Assembly (NCBI GenBank): GCA_040080835.1
Contig: JBEBHP010000001.1
Span: 124,001-188,000, forward strand
Direction of reading: 5' to 3'
Origin: SZUA-430 sp040080835
GTDB taxonomy: Bacteria > Pseudomonadota > Alphaproteobacteria > Micropepsales > Micropepsaceae
Length of the DNA: 64,000 nt
Shown: one piece after another, positions 36,803 through 44,903 of the stretch
Layout: each line of letters starts with the position of its first letter
How positions within the stretch are numbered: the first letter of the stretch is position 1
The notes under the pieces: model-generated
Told to the model about the DNA's origin: nothing
The model's database searches: none
Seen by the model: only the letters and a program-made list of their open reading frames with translations
Made by a program: the position numbers and the translations under genes

Positions 36803-37627
36803 TCAGTGCGCAGCTGAACTGTGTCCGCTCGATGGGTAAACCACACGGCGCCACATGGCGGCGCTGCGGTCGAACGGCTTCCAGTCCCGCTCGGAAAGTG
36901 CAAGGCGATCTGCCACCGCAAAATACACTGCCGGGTTTACGCCAAGCCCGCAGTGGCTTGCGTAGACTTCTATGTTGTCGGTAAGCGGTGACGGCTTTTC
37001 GACACAGGTCTGCCAGGCAACCACTCCGTCACCCTTGGAAAAGATGGCAGTCGTCGGAATGCCATGAGGTGCTTTTGCCAGGTTCTCAAACTGCTCTTGC
37101 ATCTGGCCTGGATCAATTTCATGCCCCGTAACACCCTGGTAGATCCGCCATGCATGATTGGCCCGCGGATTGCCTCCGAACGGCGACCCCAGTGAAATGA
37201 CCTGCCGGATGTATTCGGGATATTTCTTCGCAAGCTCTCGTGCCATGACGCCGCCCAGGCTCCAGCCGACGAGACTGATCTTGCGCTTCATCTTGCGGTA
37301 GATCGATTCCAGCCGTTGCGCCAGAAGTTCGCCTTCAGGTCCGATGGCGAGCGGTCCCAGGTTTCTGCCGAGACCCCAGCAGAAAGTTTCGTATCCTTTT
37401 GAACCAAGAAATCGGCGGATCGGTGCGGTCGTGCCTCCGGCAGCCAGAAAACCAGGCAGGACCATGACCGGATGACCGTCACCGTTGGGCGCATATCCAA
37501 GCAATGGAGAAGCACCCTGCAGGCTTACATAATCCGCCAGCGCCCGCCCTCCTTCAGTCAGGGCAAGAGCCCATGAAGGTGGCCGAATGCCTTGAACGCC
37601 GACCGAACTGACATCAATGACTGCCAT
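36803..37627 (-). CDS. alpha/beta hydrolase, lipase/esterase-like
   Basis: A 274-residue serine hydrolase. The strand VMVLPGFLAAGG provides the oxyanion region, GWSLGGVMAREL holds the nucleophile, and the C-terminal SHCGLGVNP holds the catalytic His. ISLGSPFGG is typical of lipases that act on hydrophobic esters. AAGG stands 6 bases before the ATG at 37627. An in-frame N-terminal extension to 37699 has no such site. No signal peptide. It is divergent from the TetR gene and lies beside the storage-lipid operon, so an intracellular lipid ester is a reasonable but unproven substrate. Confidence 0.8.
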   Translation of the reverse strand: MAVIDVSSVGVQGIRPPSWALALTEGGRALADYVSLQGASPLLGYAPNGDGHPVMVLPGFLAAGGTTAPIRRFLGSKGYETFCWGLGRNLGPLAIGPEGELLAQRLESIYRKMKRKISLVGWSLGGVMARELAKKYPEYIRQVISLGSPFGGNPRANHAWRIYQGVTGHEIDPGQMQEQFENLAKAPHGIPTTAIFSKGDGVVAWQTCVEKPSPLTDNIEVYASHCGLGVNPAVYFAVADRLALSERDWKPFDRSAAMWRRVVYPSSGHSSAAH

Positions 37628-37770
37628 CGCAACCTTACGCCCCCGCAACAAACTGAGCTGATTCACAAGAATCCACAGGCAAGACGCTACGGGCTGCATG
37701 TGGGGTTTGCCAAATCAATTCAGTCAACGAAGCGTAGTGAAATCAAGCACTTGCAGGTCATAAAACTCTT

Positions 37771-37794
37771 ATTATAGAGTTGACTCCAATAATA
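37771..37794. promoter_or_regulatory. candidate promoter and operator ahead of the TetR gene
   Basis: TTGCAG (37751-37756) and TATAGA (37773-37778) are 16 bases apart and could be -35 and -10 boxes. An imperfect palindrome centred on GAGT-TG-ACTC (37777-37786) with AT-rich flanks TATTAT and ATAATA overlaps the -10 region. A TetR dimer bound here would block transcription, the usual autorepression layout. The start codon is 38 bases downstream. Confidence 0.4.
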
Positions 37795-37831
37795 GATGGA
37801 TCGCGCAACTTGTGCGGTCGCGAGGAGAACC

Positions 37832-38458
37832 ATGTCCGGCAACCAGGATCAGATGATTTCCAGGCGGGAACGCAAGAAGCGGGACACCCGTCGCAAAATC
37901 CTGGATGCAGCCATGTCGCTGATGTCCGAAACGCCCTATGACCAGGTGCGAATCGAAGATATTTGCGCTGCTGCAGACGTCGCAAACGCTACGTTTTTCC
38001 TGCACTTTGAGAACAAATCGGCCTTGGTGCTGGCGTTCAACGAGGAAGTTGCCGGCAAGATCTCCGACGAGCTCGGCGAAACGCAGGGACCAAGCGCAGA
38101 ACGCCTCCGCAAGCTGCTGTTTGTCTACCTGGCCGAATGGGGCAATCACCGCCATCTGATGCGCCAGATCGTGCTCGAGTTCATTTCGCAACCCAATTCA
38201 GGCTCCGGCTTTAACGAAGTTTCGCCAGGGCTGTTGAATTTGGTAGGAAAGATCATCCGAGCCGGACAGCAATCGGGGGAGTTTTCTCGCAGGATTGCGC
38301 CGGAAACTGCCGCCTTGGCGCTGATCGCCGCCTGGAATGCGCTCGCCATAGCGTGGGCAAAATCGGGGGATACAAAGCAGGCAGCAGAGGCCCACTGGCA
38401 GACTCTGGACATGTTTTTGACCGGACTTATGAGCCGCGACCGTCTGACACAGCAGTAA
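37832..38458 (+). CDS. TetR/AcrR family transcriptional regulator
   Basis: A 208-residue regulator. The helix-turn-helix (about residues 15-62) reads RRKILDAAMSLMSE, VRIEDICAAADVA, and TFFLHFENKSAL, as in the family. The C-terminal half is all-helical and probably binds an acyl-CoA or other hydrophobic ligand, judging only from its neighbours. GAGGAG precedes the ATG at 37832. It sits between a divergent hydrolase and the WS/DGAT operon, either of which it may control; the 269 bases to the next gene hold further inverted repeats. Confidence 0.92.
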   Translation: MSGNQDQMISRRERKKRDTRRKILDAAMSLMSETPYDQVRIEDICAAADVANATFFLHFENKSALVLAFNEEVAGKISDELGETQGPSAERLRKLLFVYLAEWGNHRHLMRQIVLEFISQPNSGSGFNEVSPGLLNLVGKIIRAGQQSGEFSRRIAPETAALALIAAWNALAIAWAKSGDTKQAAEAHWQTLDMFLTGLMSRDRLTQQ

Positions 38459-38536
38459 CTCCACCTTCGCGGAGGCAGAAATTTTCCAATATTTTTAGCA
38501 GAAATAAGCCGATTAAGTTGCTAAACGAAAAATATT

Positions 38537-38620
38537 GTGCACTGCACCATTGACGCTAACTCCATTTTCTTATATGCACCTGCGAAGTGATTTGGTGCAG
38601 CGCACATTGCTTGTGCAATG
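38537..38620. promoter_or_regulatory. TGC/GCA inverted repeats ahead of the WS/DGAT operon
   Basis: GTGCACTGCACC (38537-38548) is repeated in inverted form as GGTGCAGCGCAC (38594-38605, 11 of 12 matching). It is followed directly by the perfect palindrome CATTGC-TTGT-GCAATG (38605-38620). They lie 108-191 bases before the chosen start. CATTGC/GCAATG also occurs near the first phasin-like gene. The pattern fits what is known of TGC-rich PhaR operators; the binding protein is inferred. Confidence 0.4.
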
Positions 38621-38727
38621 GAGCTTCCCCGACAGATGGCGTGATCATTTCTTCTGTCATGATGAGTCAATAAAGCAACAGCAGACAACGCCGACAACCA
38701 ATGTCGGGGCACACAAGGGCAGGAACC

Positions 38728-40269
38728 ATGGAACAGCTTTCAGGCTTGGACTCAGCCTTCCTCTATCTGGAAACGTCACGCACGCCGATGCACATCGGCG
38801 GTATCGCCATTTATGATCCCTCGACGGCGCCCAATTCATTCGTTCGCTTCAAGGACATTCTGGGTTTCATCGAATCGAGATTGCACCTCGCCAAGAGCTT
38901 TCGTCGCAAGCTCGCAAATGTGCCGCTCAGTCTGGACTATCCGTACTGGATCGATGATCCGGACTTCGATCTTGAATATCATGTTCGTCACATCGCGCTG
39001 CCGCAGCCGGGAGACTGGCGCCAGCTCTGCATTCAGGCATCACGCCTTCATTCCCGCCCTCTCGACCTGTCGAAGCCGCTCTGGGAATTCACGGTCATAG
39101 AGGGCCTGAACAATATTCCCGGCGTTCCAAAGGGCTCGTACGCAATCGTGTCCAAGATCCATCACGCTGCCATTGACGGCGTGTCGGGTGTCGACATTAC
39201 AAACGCCGTTCACTCGCTCGACGCTGCAGGCACGGTTGCCGGTCCTGAAAAGCCATGGATACCGGAACGCACACCGACATCCGTTGAATTGCTTGCGCGC
39301 GCACAACTCAACACGTTGAACACGCCGTTGCGCCTGGCCCGCACGATCATCAATTCTGCGCCTGGTATTGCCAAGATGCTTGGCGGCCTCGCTCGCGGCC
39401 GCCTCCACACAACTTTTGGAAGCGTGCCTCGCACGCGCTTCAACGGCTCGGTTACACAGAACCGCGTAATCGACGGACGTGACTTTGCCTTGGCCGACAT
39501 CAAGGAAATACGCGCCCGTCTTCCTGGCGCTACGGTCAACGACGCGATCGTTACTATCGTTGGCGGCGCGATGCGCAAATATCTGAAGTCCTTGAACGAA
39601 CTTCCGCGCGAATCCCTTGTCTGCATGGCACCAATTTCGGTGCGTGCAAAAGGCGAGAAGAACACACTTGGAAATCAGGTCAGCGCGATGACGATTCCGA
39701 TTGGAACGCACATCGCTGATCCCTTCGGCCGCCTGCAGTTCGTGCACGAGGAAGCGGAAAACTCCAAGGCGCTGACCAACGCGGCCGGCGCACGCCAGAT
39801 GTCCGAATATTCAAGCTTTATGCCGTCGACGCTGACGGGGCTTGCTGCGCGCCTCTATGTGCGCCTTGGCCTGGCCAACCGCGTGGCGCCAATGTTCAAC
39901 ACCGTGATCACGAATATTCCTGGCCCGCCGGTTCCGCTCTACATGAACGGCGCGAAACTGGTGACGCAATACGGCCTGGGCCCGGTGTTTGAGGGCATGG
40001 GCATCATCCACGCCGTGTGGAGTTACTGCGGAAGCATCACCGTCACGTTCACGTCTGACCGCAGCATCATTCCCAATCCGGATGTGTATGCGCAATGCCT
40101 GCAGGAATCCTTCGAGGAACTGAAGGCCGCAGCCCTGAAGCGCCCGATCCCGGCGCCCAAGCCCGAGGCGGTAGTCTCGGAAGCCCCCAAGGCTGTCGAA
40201 GCGCCTGCGAAAAAATCCAAGCCACGCAAGCGCAAGCCGAAGCTGACCATCGTTTCGGCGGCGGAATAA
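38728..40269 (+). CDS. wax ester synthase / diacylglycerol acyltransferase (WS/DGAT)
   Basis: A 513-residue acyltransferase that joins acyl-CoA to a fatty alcohol or diacylglycerol. The catalytic HHAAIDG (145-151; HHxxxDG) and the N-terminal LSGLDSAFLYLE are diagnostic, and the C-terminal NVITNIPGPP strand matches the WS/DGAT C domain. The last 45 residues form an unusual Lys/Pro/Ala-rich tail (KKSKPRKRKPK) not needed for catalysis. The ATG at 38728 follows AGGA; one more ATG lies at 38701. It is first in a five-gene operon with hydrolase, phasin, SDR and epimerase genes. Confidence 0.92.
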   Translation: MEQLSGLDSAFLYLETSRTPMHIGGIAIYDPSTAPNSFVRFKDILGFIESRLHLAKSFRRKLANVPLSLDYPYWIDDPDFDLEYHVRHIALPQPGDWRQLCIQASRLHSRPLDLSKPLWEFTVIEGLNNIPGVPKGSYAIVSKIHHAAIDGVSGVDITNAVHSLDAAGTVAGPEKPWIPERTPTSVELLARAQLNTLNTPLRLARTIINSAPGIAKMLGGLARGRLHTTFGSVPRTRFNGSVTQNRVIDGRDFALADIKEIRARLPGATVNDAIVTIVGGAMRKYLKSLNELPRESLVCMAPISVRAKGEKNTLGNQVSAMTIPIGTHIADPFGRLQFVHEEAENSKALTNAAGARQMSEYSSFMPSTLTGLAARLYVRLGLANRVAPMFNTVITNIPGPPVPLYMNGAKLVTQYGLGPVFEGMGIIHAVWSYCGSITVTFTSDRSIIPNPDVYAQCLQESFEELKAAALKRPIPAPKPEAVVSEAPKAVEAPAKKSKPRKRKPKLTIVSAAE

Positions 40270-40281
40270 AGAACAATCGCG

Positions 40282-41199
40282 ATGCCACAGGTACCCGCCA
40301 ACAAGATCATGATTGAGTACGACGAGACCGGCCCGAAGGACGGGCCCGCGATCGTGCTGATCATGGGGTTGGCGGCGCAAATGACATTCTGGCCTGATGC
40401 GCTGGTTCAGACTTTGGCCGGCGCTGGCTACCGCGTGATCCGTTTCGACAATCGTGACATCGGCCTTTCGTCCAAGATACATGGCAAGGCAGCGCCACAT
40501 CCAATTGCCCAGGTTGCTGCCCGCTTCGTGGGCGTAAAGGGTCTTGCCCCCTATACGTTGCACGACATGGTGTCGGATACAGTGGGCCTGCTGGATACGC
40601 TCAGGATCAGGAAGGCGCACTTCGTTGGCGTTTCCATGGGTGGAATGATTGGTCAGCTGCTTGCCGGCACTCATCGGGACCGGGTCCTATCCCTGACATC
40701 AATCATGTCGGGCACACTCAATCCGCTTTTACCCGGCCCAAGCCCAAAAGTCGTCATGCCCTTGTTCCTCAGCAAGCCGAAGGACAAGTCACGTGACGCA
40801 TTGATCCAGCGCGCCATCAGCATGTGGAGCCTGATCCGCACGCCGGACCCGGACGACGATCACAGCGAACTGAAGGTGAAAATCACAAGCGGCTTCGAGC
40901 GATCATACTATCCCTCGGGCGTCAGGCGTCAACTTGCCGCAATTATTGCGACGGGCGACCTGCGCCCCCATATCAGGAAGATCACGGCGCCTACGCTTGT
41001 CATTCACGGCTCAAGAGATCCGCTCGCGTCAGTCGCAGGCGGCAGGGACTCAGCTCGCAACATCAAGGGCGCCAAACTGGAAATCATTGATGGCATGGCA
41101 CATGACCTGCCGAAAAAGTTTCTACCGCGGATCACATCGCTGATCCTTGATCACATCAAGTCCGCGTCGGAAAAATCTTCAGGACCGATAGCGGCCTGA
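40282..41199 (+). CDS. alpha/beta hydrolase
   Basis: A 305-residue serine hydrolase with MGLAAQMTFW (oxyanion loop), FDNRDIGLSS, the nucleophile elbow GVSMGGMIGQ, a catalytic Asp in HGSRDPL and His in GMAHDLP. This pattern is common in cytoplasmic esterases and in enzymes annotated as depolymerase-like. It starts 12 bases after the WS/DGAT stop, so it may hydrolyse the stored lipid or proofread acyl chains. That is inference from position; sequence alone gives no substrate. Confidence 0.85.
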   Translation: MPQVPANKIMIEYDETGPKDGPAIVLIMGLAAQMTFWPDALVQTLAGAGYRVIRFDNRDIGLSSKIHGKAAPHPIAQVAARFVGVKGLAPYTLHDMVSDTVGLLDTLRIRKAHFVGVSMGGMIGQLLAGTHRDRVLSLTSIMSGTLNPLLPGPSPKVVMPLFLSKPKDKSRDALIQRAISMWSLIRTPDPDDDHSELKVKITSGFERSYYPSGVRRQLAAIIATGDLRPHIRKITAPTLVIHGSRDPLASVAGGRDSARNIKGAKLEIIDGMAHDLPKKFLPRITSLILDHIKSASEKSSGPIAA

Positions 41200-41232
41200 A
41201 CGATCAAACAAGTGAAAACGGAGACTATGACA

Positions 41233-41661
41233 ATGGCAAAGACCACCAAAAAGACCGGCCGCGCGAAAGCCAAAGCCGAAACCAAGACCGAAACAAGCAA
41301 CGTCCGCCTGCCGGTAACGCAGATCGTGACGCGCGTGCAGGAAGGCTTCCGTGAAGCCGGCGACGCGCTGCGCGAAGCTGGCGAAACCATGGGTGGCGAA
41401 GGCCGCAAGGTTGCGCTCACGATCGTCAACCACGCCCAGGACAATGTCGTGTGGAGCTTTGACGCCCTGCGCGAAACAATCCAGGCGCCAACTTTCGCCG
41501 ACGCGGTGAAGGTGCAGCAGCACGCGATGACTGAATTCTTCCGTCGTTCGGTGCGCCAGTTCCGCGAAGTCAGCGAAATCGTTGGCGACAGCTCGACCAA
41601 GGCAATCCGCCCGATCTCGAAGTTCGTCACCTCGCTTCGCGACGTTCGTCGCGCCGCCTGA
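41233..41661 (+). CDS. phasin family protein with Lys/Ala-rich N-terminus
   Basis: A 142-residue granule-associated protein. The first 22 residues are rich in Lys, Ala and Thr (AKTTKKTGRAKAKAE). The rest is an amphipathic phasin helix bundle; DNVVWSFDALRETIQAPTFADAVKVQ resembles the Phasin_2 family. Phasins coat polyester or lipid granules and limit their size. GGAG is 9 bases before the ATG at 41233, which decides among three close ATGs. It lies 33 bases after the hydrolase in the WS/DGAT operon. The basic N-terminus recalls the histone-H1-like tail of the pseudomonad phasin PhaF, which binds DNA. Confidence 0.82.
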   Translation: MAKTTKKTGRAKAKAETKTETSNVRLPVTQIVTRVQEGFREAGDALREAGETMGGEGRKVALTIVNHAQDNVVWSFDALRETIQAPTFADAVKVQQHAMTEFFRRSVRQFREVSEIVGDSSTKAIRPISKFVTSLRDVRRAA

Positions 41662-41759
41662 TCAACTGAAGCAGGAACTCCGTTTTCACGAAACTCCCTG
41701 GTGCGGCTTGCCGCGCCGGGGAGATCGGGTTGCAACGGAAGCAGATGCAGCGGAAGTAA

Positions 41760-42641
41760 ATGTACCAAATGGCGCGCACGAAGTCGAAGAAGAAGCAGGC
41801 CCCCAAGGAAAAGCCCGCCCTCATGGGTGGACGGAAAATGGGCCGGGTACTGATTACCGGCGCCTCAGCTGGCATTGGTGCTGAACTTGCGCGCGAATTT
41901 GCAAACCATGCCCACGACCTCGTCCTGGTCGCACGCAGCAAGGACAAACTTGATGCGCTGGCTGGCGAATTGCGCGCAGCCCATGACACCGACGCGATCG
42001 TCATCTCAGCCGACCTGTCTTCGTCAGCCGATTTGGTGGGTCTTGTCGAACAACTGCAGGACAAGGACATTGAAATCGATATCCTGGTCAACAATGCAGG
42101 AATAATTGACATTGGACCTTTTGCAGACGCCGCGCCGGAGAAACTGCAACAGCTCATCGCGCTGAACATCGCCGCCACAACTGCACTGACTTCCCTTCTT
42201 TTGCCTTCCATGATCGAACGCAAGTTTGGTCGCATCCTGAACGTTGCGTCGCTCGCGGGCTTTCAGCCCATCCCTTCAATGGCTGTTTACGCCGCAAGCA
42301 AGGCCTATGTCCTCTCGCTCACTGAATCTCTTGCCGAAGAACTTCGCGGCACGGGCGTAAAGGTGACAGCACTTTGTCCCGGCCTGACCGACACGAACAT
42401 GGTCTCGTCGATCAAGGAACAATCGACAACAGCGCAGTGGACGCCCGGATTCCTGATTTCGGATCCAAAGTCTGTCGCCAAACAGGCCTATCGCGCCTTG
42501 ATGGCGGGTCAGACAGTTCTTGTCCCCGGATTACCCAACCAGATGGCGGCTGCGTGGAGCCAGGTGACCCCACGCTGGCTCACCCGAACAATGACCGGCA
42601 TCGCCGTCCGTCAGGCCGACTGGATGAGGCGCAAGGCCTGA
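41760..42641 (+). CDS. SDR family oxidoreductase
   Basis: A 293-residue short-chain dehydrogenase with TGASAGIG near residue 34, NNAG in the middle and catalytic Ser plus YAASK. A Lys-rich leader of about 25 residues (KSKKKQAPKEK) precedes the Rossmann fold, echoing the basic segments of the two neighbours. The fold resembles YqjQ/DltE-type SDRs acting on fatty acyl groups. In a WS/DGAT operon it could reduce a fatty aldehyde or acyl intermediate. It starts 98 bases after the phasin stop, and the start could alternatively be the ATG three codons later. Confidence 0.85.
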   Translation: MYQMARTKSKKKQAPKEKPALMGGRKMGRVLITGASAGIGAELAREFANHAHDLVLVARSKDKLDALAGELRAAHDTDAIVISADLSSSADLVGLVEQLQDKDIEIDILVNNAGIIDIGPFADAAPEKLQQLIALNIAATTALTSLLLPSMIERKFGRILNVASLAGFQPIPSMAVYAASKAYVLSLTESLAEELRGTGVKVTALCPGLTDTNMVSSIKEQSTTAQWTPGFLISDPKSVAKQAYRALMAGQTVLVPGLPNQMAAAWSQVTPRWLTRTMTGIAVRQADWMRRKA

Positions 42642-42761
42642 GACTTGACCTTGACGTCATTGCGCCGAACCCTACGAAGCCTCTCCTGAACACAAACCCC
42701 AACCGCTGGTGATCATTCACCATTCGTGTTAGCAAACGAAGATGCTCGCAGAGGAGACATC

Positions 42762-43745
42762 TTGTTGACACGCACCGCATTCGTCACTGGAGGAACCGGC
42801 TTCGTCGGCCTCAATCTCGTTCAGCGTCTGATGCATGAAGGCTGGGATGTAACCGCGTTGCATCGCGCATCCTCGGACCTGACATTTCTCAAACGATTCA
42901 AGCCAAAACTTGCCGTGGGAGAAATAACGGACCAGGCCTCGCTCGAAGCCACGATCCCCCAAGGAACAGACACATTGTTCCATGTCGCTGGCAACACCAA
43001 CATGTGGCGTCGTCGGAATACGGAACAGACACGCGACAATGTGGATGGCACGCGCAATGTCGTCGAAGCCGCAATCAGGCGCGGCGTCCGGCGTCTCATC
43101 GTCACCTCCTCGATTTCCGCCTATGGCGGCGCCTCAGGCGCGGTCACTGAAGAAACGCCCAGCCAGGCAAGCAGGTCCAGCGTCAACTACGAACTCACCA
43201 AGTGGCAGGCTCAGGAAGTGGCTCGCGCCGCCACCAGTCGCGGCCTGGAGGTCGTCATCATGCAACCCGGCGCCATCCTGGGGCCTTATGACATTGGAAC
43301 CTGGTCACGCATGTTTCTGCTGGTCCGCGACGGCAAGTTGCCCGGCGTACCGCCTGCGCAGCTTTCGTTCGCGCATGTCGCAGAGGTGGTCAGTGCCCAC
43401 ATCACAGCCGCTGATCGCGGTACCAACGGCGGGCAATACATTCTTGCCGGCGAAAACCGCTCGATGCTCAACCTCATCACCGAGATTTCGGGGCTTCTGG
43501 GTAAGCAAGCGCCACAGAGGGAAATGCCGGCGACACTTTTGAAGATTGTGGCCTACGCGGGCGACTTCGTCAGCAATTTCACCGGCAAGGAACCCGCCAT
43601 CACGCCGGAAATCGCCAATGGTCTTGGCGGTTCTTTCACCGTCACTTCCGCCAAGGCGCAGAAGGAACTGGGCTACAAAATTGTACCCCTGAAGACGATG
43701 GTAAAGGACTGCTATGATTGGATGAAAGCCGAAGGCCGGATTTGA
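42762..43745 (+). CDS. NAD-dependent epimerase/dehydratase (extended SDR)
   Basis: A 327-residue extended short-chain dehydrogenase with TGGTGFVG near the N-terminus and catalytic tyrosine and lysine in NYELTKWQAQ. Members related to 3-beta-hydroxysteroid dehydrogenase and dihydroflavonol reductase read like this. The best start is a TTG at 42762, since GAGGAG lies 5 bases upstream and the Rossmann fold begins immediately; an in-frame GTG at 42726 has no site. A TTG start would lower its expression relative to the operon. It is the last gene before a terminator. Confidence 0.82.
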   Translation: MLTRTAFVTGGTGFVGLNLVQRLMHEGWDVTALHRASSDLTFLKRFKPKLAVGEITDQASLEATIPQGTDTLFHVAGNTNMWRRRNTEQTRDNVDGTRNVVEAAIRRGVRRLIVTSSISAYGGASGAVTEETPSQASRSSVNYELTKWQAQEVARAATSRGLEVVIMQPGAILGPYDIGTWSRMFLLVRDGKLPGVPPAQLSFAHVAEVVSAHITAADRGTNGGQYILAGENRSMLNLITEISGLLGKQAPQREMPATLLKIVAYAGDFVSNFTGKEPAITPEIANGLGGSFTVTSAKAQKELGYKIVPLKTMVKDCYDWMKAEGRI

Positions 43746-43751
43746 ACGAAA

Positions 43752-43790
43752 GGCACGACAGGCGAACATCGCAATGTGACGTGCCCTTTT
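43752..43790 (+). terminator. intrinsic terminator of the WS/DGAT operon
   Basis: GGCACG (43752-43757) pairs with CGTGCC (43780-43785), with a further GCG/CGC pairing inside, followed by CTTTT. It begins 6 bases after the epimerase stop. Confidence 0.65.
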
Positions 43791-43836
43791 GCGGTATCTG
43801 CGTTATCCTCGTACTTCAACCCGCAGGGAGAGCAAA

Positions 43837-44184
43837 ATGCGAGCCGTATCGATGTTGACACTGGCATTTACTGCACTGCTGGCGGCGCAGCCTGCGGCGG
43901 CCGTCACCGTCACCAACCTGGACCAGCAGCGACAGCGCGTGTTTGTGTGCGATGACAAGTGCGGACCAAGTTTTGGTGAAGACTGGGGTTCGGCTTCAGA
44001 TTTCTGGCTCGAAGCCGGCGAGTCACATTCCTTCGGCTGCTCGGGGCAATGTTTTGTCGGTCTGTACTATGACGACCACTCGCCCACGCTCGGCGACATG
44101 GCAATGGCTGACGATGATGAACTGTTCAGCGGCGACGAGGCTGGTTTCATCCAGGGTGGCTTTGTTTCACACAAGCGGAAATGA
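43837..44184 (+). CDS. small secreted protein with two CxxxC pairs
   Basis: A 115-residue protein with a signal peptide (about 1-22, ending PAAA). The mature part is acidic and holds exactly four cysteines as CDDKC and CSGQC, spaced 27 residues apart, which would suit two disulphides or a metal site. The family is unknown to me. GGGAG precedes the ATG at 43837; a longer in-frame start at 43789 overlaps the terminator of the previous operon. The C-terminal half is Asp/Glu-rich (ADDDELFSGDE), which could bind cations. It converges on the ferritin-like gene. Confidence 0.65.
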   Translation: MRAVSMLTLAFTALLAAQPAAAVTVTNLDQQRQRVFVCDDKCGPSFGEDWGSASDFWLEAGESHSFGCSGQCFVGLYYDDHSPTLGDMAMADDDELFSGDEAGFIQGGFVSHKRK

Positions 44185-44235
44185 CTTAGGGCGCATCGGA
44201 CTTTCGTCTGACGTGTCACCATAATCCATCCCGCG

Positions 44236-44733
44236 CTACCCCGGACGTGGCAATGGAAAGTGCAGCAGCGCAGTCACAGGCGCAGCCGGATCATCAACAC
44301 CCGCGACAACGTTCTCGGTCAGCTTGACCAAGGCGCGTTCATGCGACGCCATGAACAACGAAATGCGCGCGGCTTCAGGGTCCTCTTCCGCAGAAACGAG
44401 AGTCGATAGTTCGACATACCGCGGGAGATAGTTGGTCCTGACCATGTCCCCCAGCGTGGCAAACCTCGCAACCCACGGCAACTCATTCACTTGCTTTGCG
44501 GCCGCCGACGCGCCGCTCATGCTTTCGTGATTGTCGCGCAACGAAAGACCATAGCGCATAAGCAACGGGCGCATGATCGCCTTGCCTTCTGTTTCAAACT
44601 GCAGCAATGAGCCGACGACATAGCGTTGCAACGGATCATCTGCGCGCGCGAGCATGCCCTCAAACGCGGCCTCACCCGCCATCTCGCCGTGATAGACATC
44701 CAGCAGGCACTCCTGAAAGGCTTTCGATGGCAT
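44236..44733 (-). CDS. putative ferritin-like helical protein
   Basis: A 165-residue, nearly all-helical soluble protein. Glutamates occur in four helices (GEMAGEAAFEGML, FETEGKAIM, YVELSTLVSAEED and ASHERALVKL), a pattern that could form a ferritin-like di-iron site, with His in the last. The ExxH pairs are imperfect, so metal binding is uncertain. AGGGA lies 7 bases before the ATG. It stands alone, between a convergent secreted protein and a divergent lipoprotein. It might instead be an oxygenase-like or structural helix bundle. Confidence 0.55.
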   Translation of the reverse strand: MPSKAFQECLLDVYHGEMAGEAAFEGMLARADDPLQRYVVGSLLQFETEGKAIMRPLLMRYGLSLRDNHESMSGASAAAKQVNELPWVARFATLGDMVRTNYLPRYVELSTLVSAEEDPEAARISLFMASHERALVKLTENVVAGVDDPAAPVTALLHFPLPRPG

Positions 44734-44903
44734 GCTGCGGTCCCTGGCCTCTGCGGCGCTCAGTCAAGGTTACGCGCCTGAGGGGACGCTATGAAGTGAC
44801 CTTCAATTGAGCTTCCAAAACGGCGCAACATCGGAAAACCCGGACTGTTTCAAGCGCCAATAATGGTTTAGTATCTCCCGGTGGCTTAGTCCACGGGGGG
44901 CCC

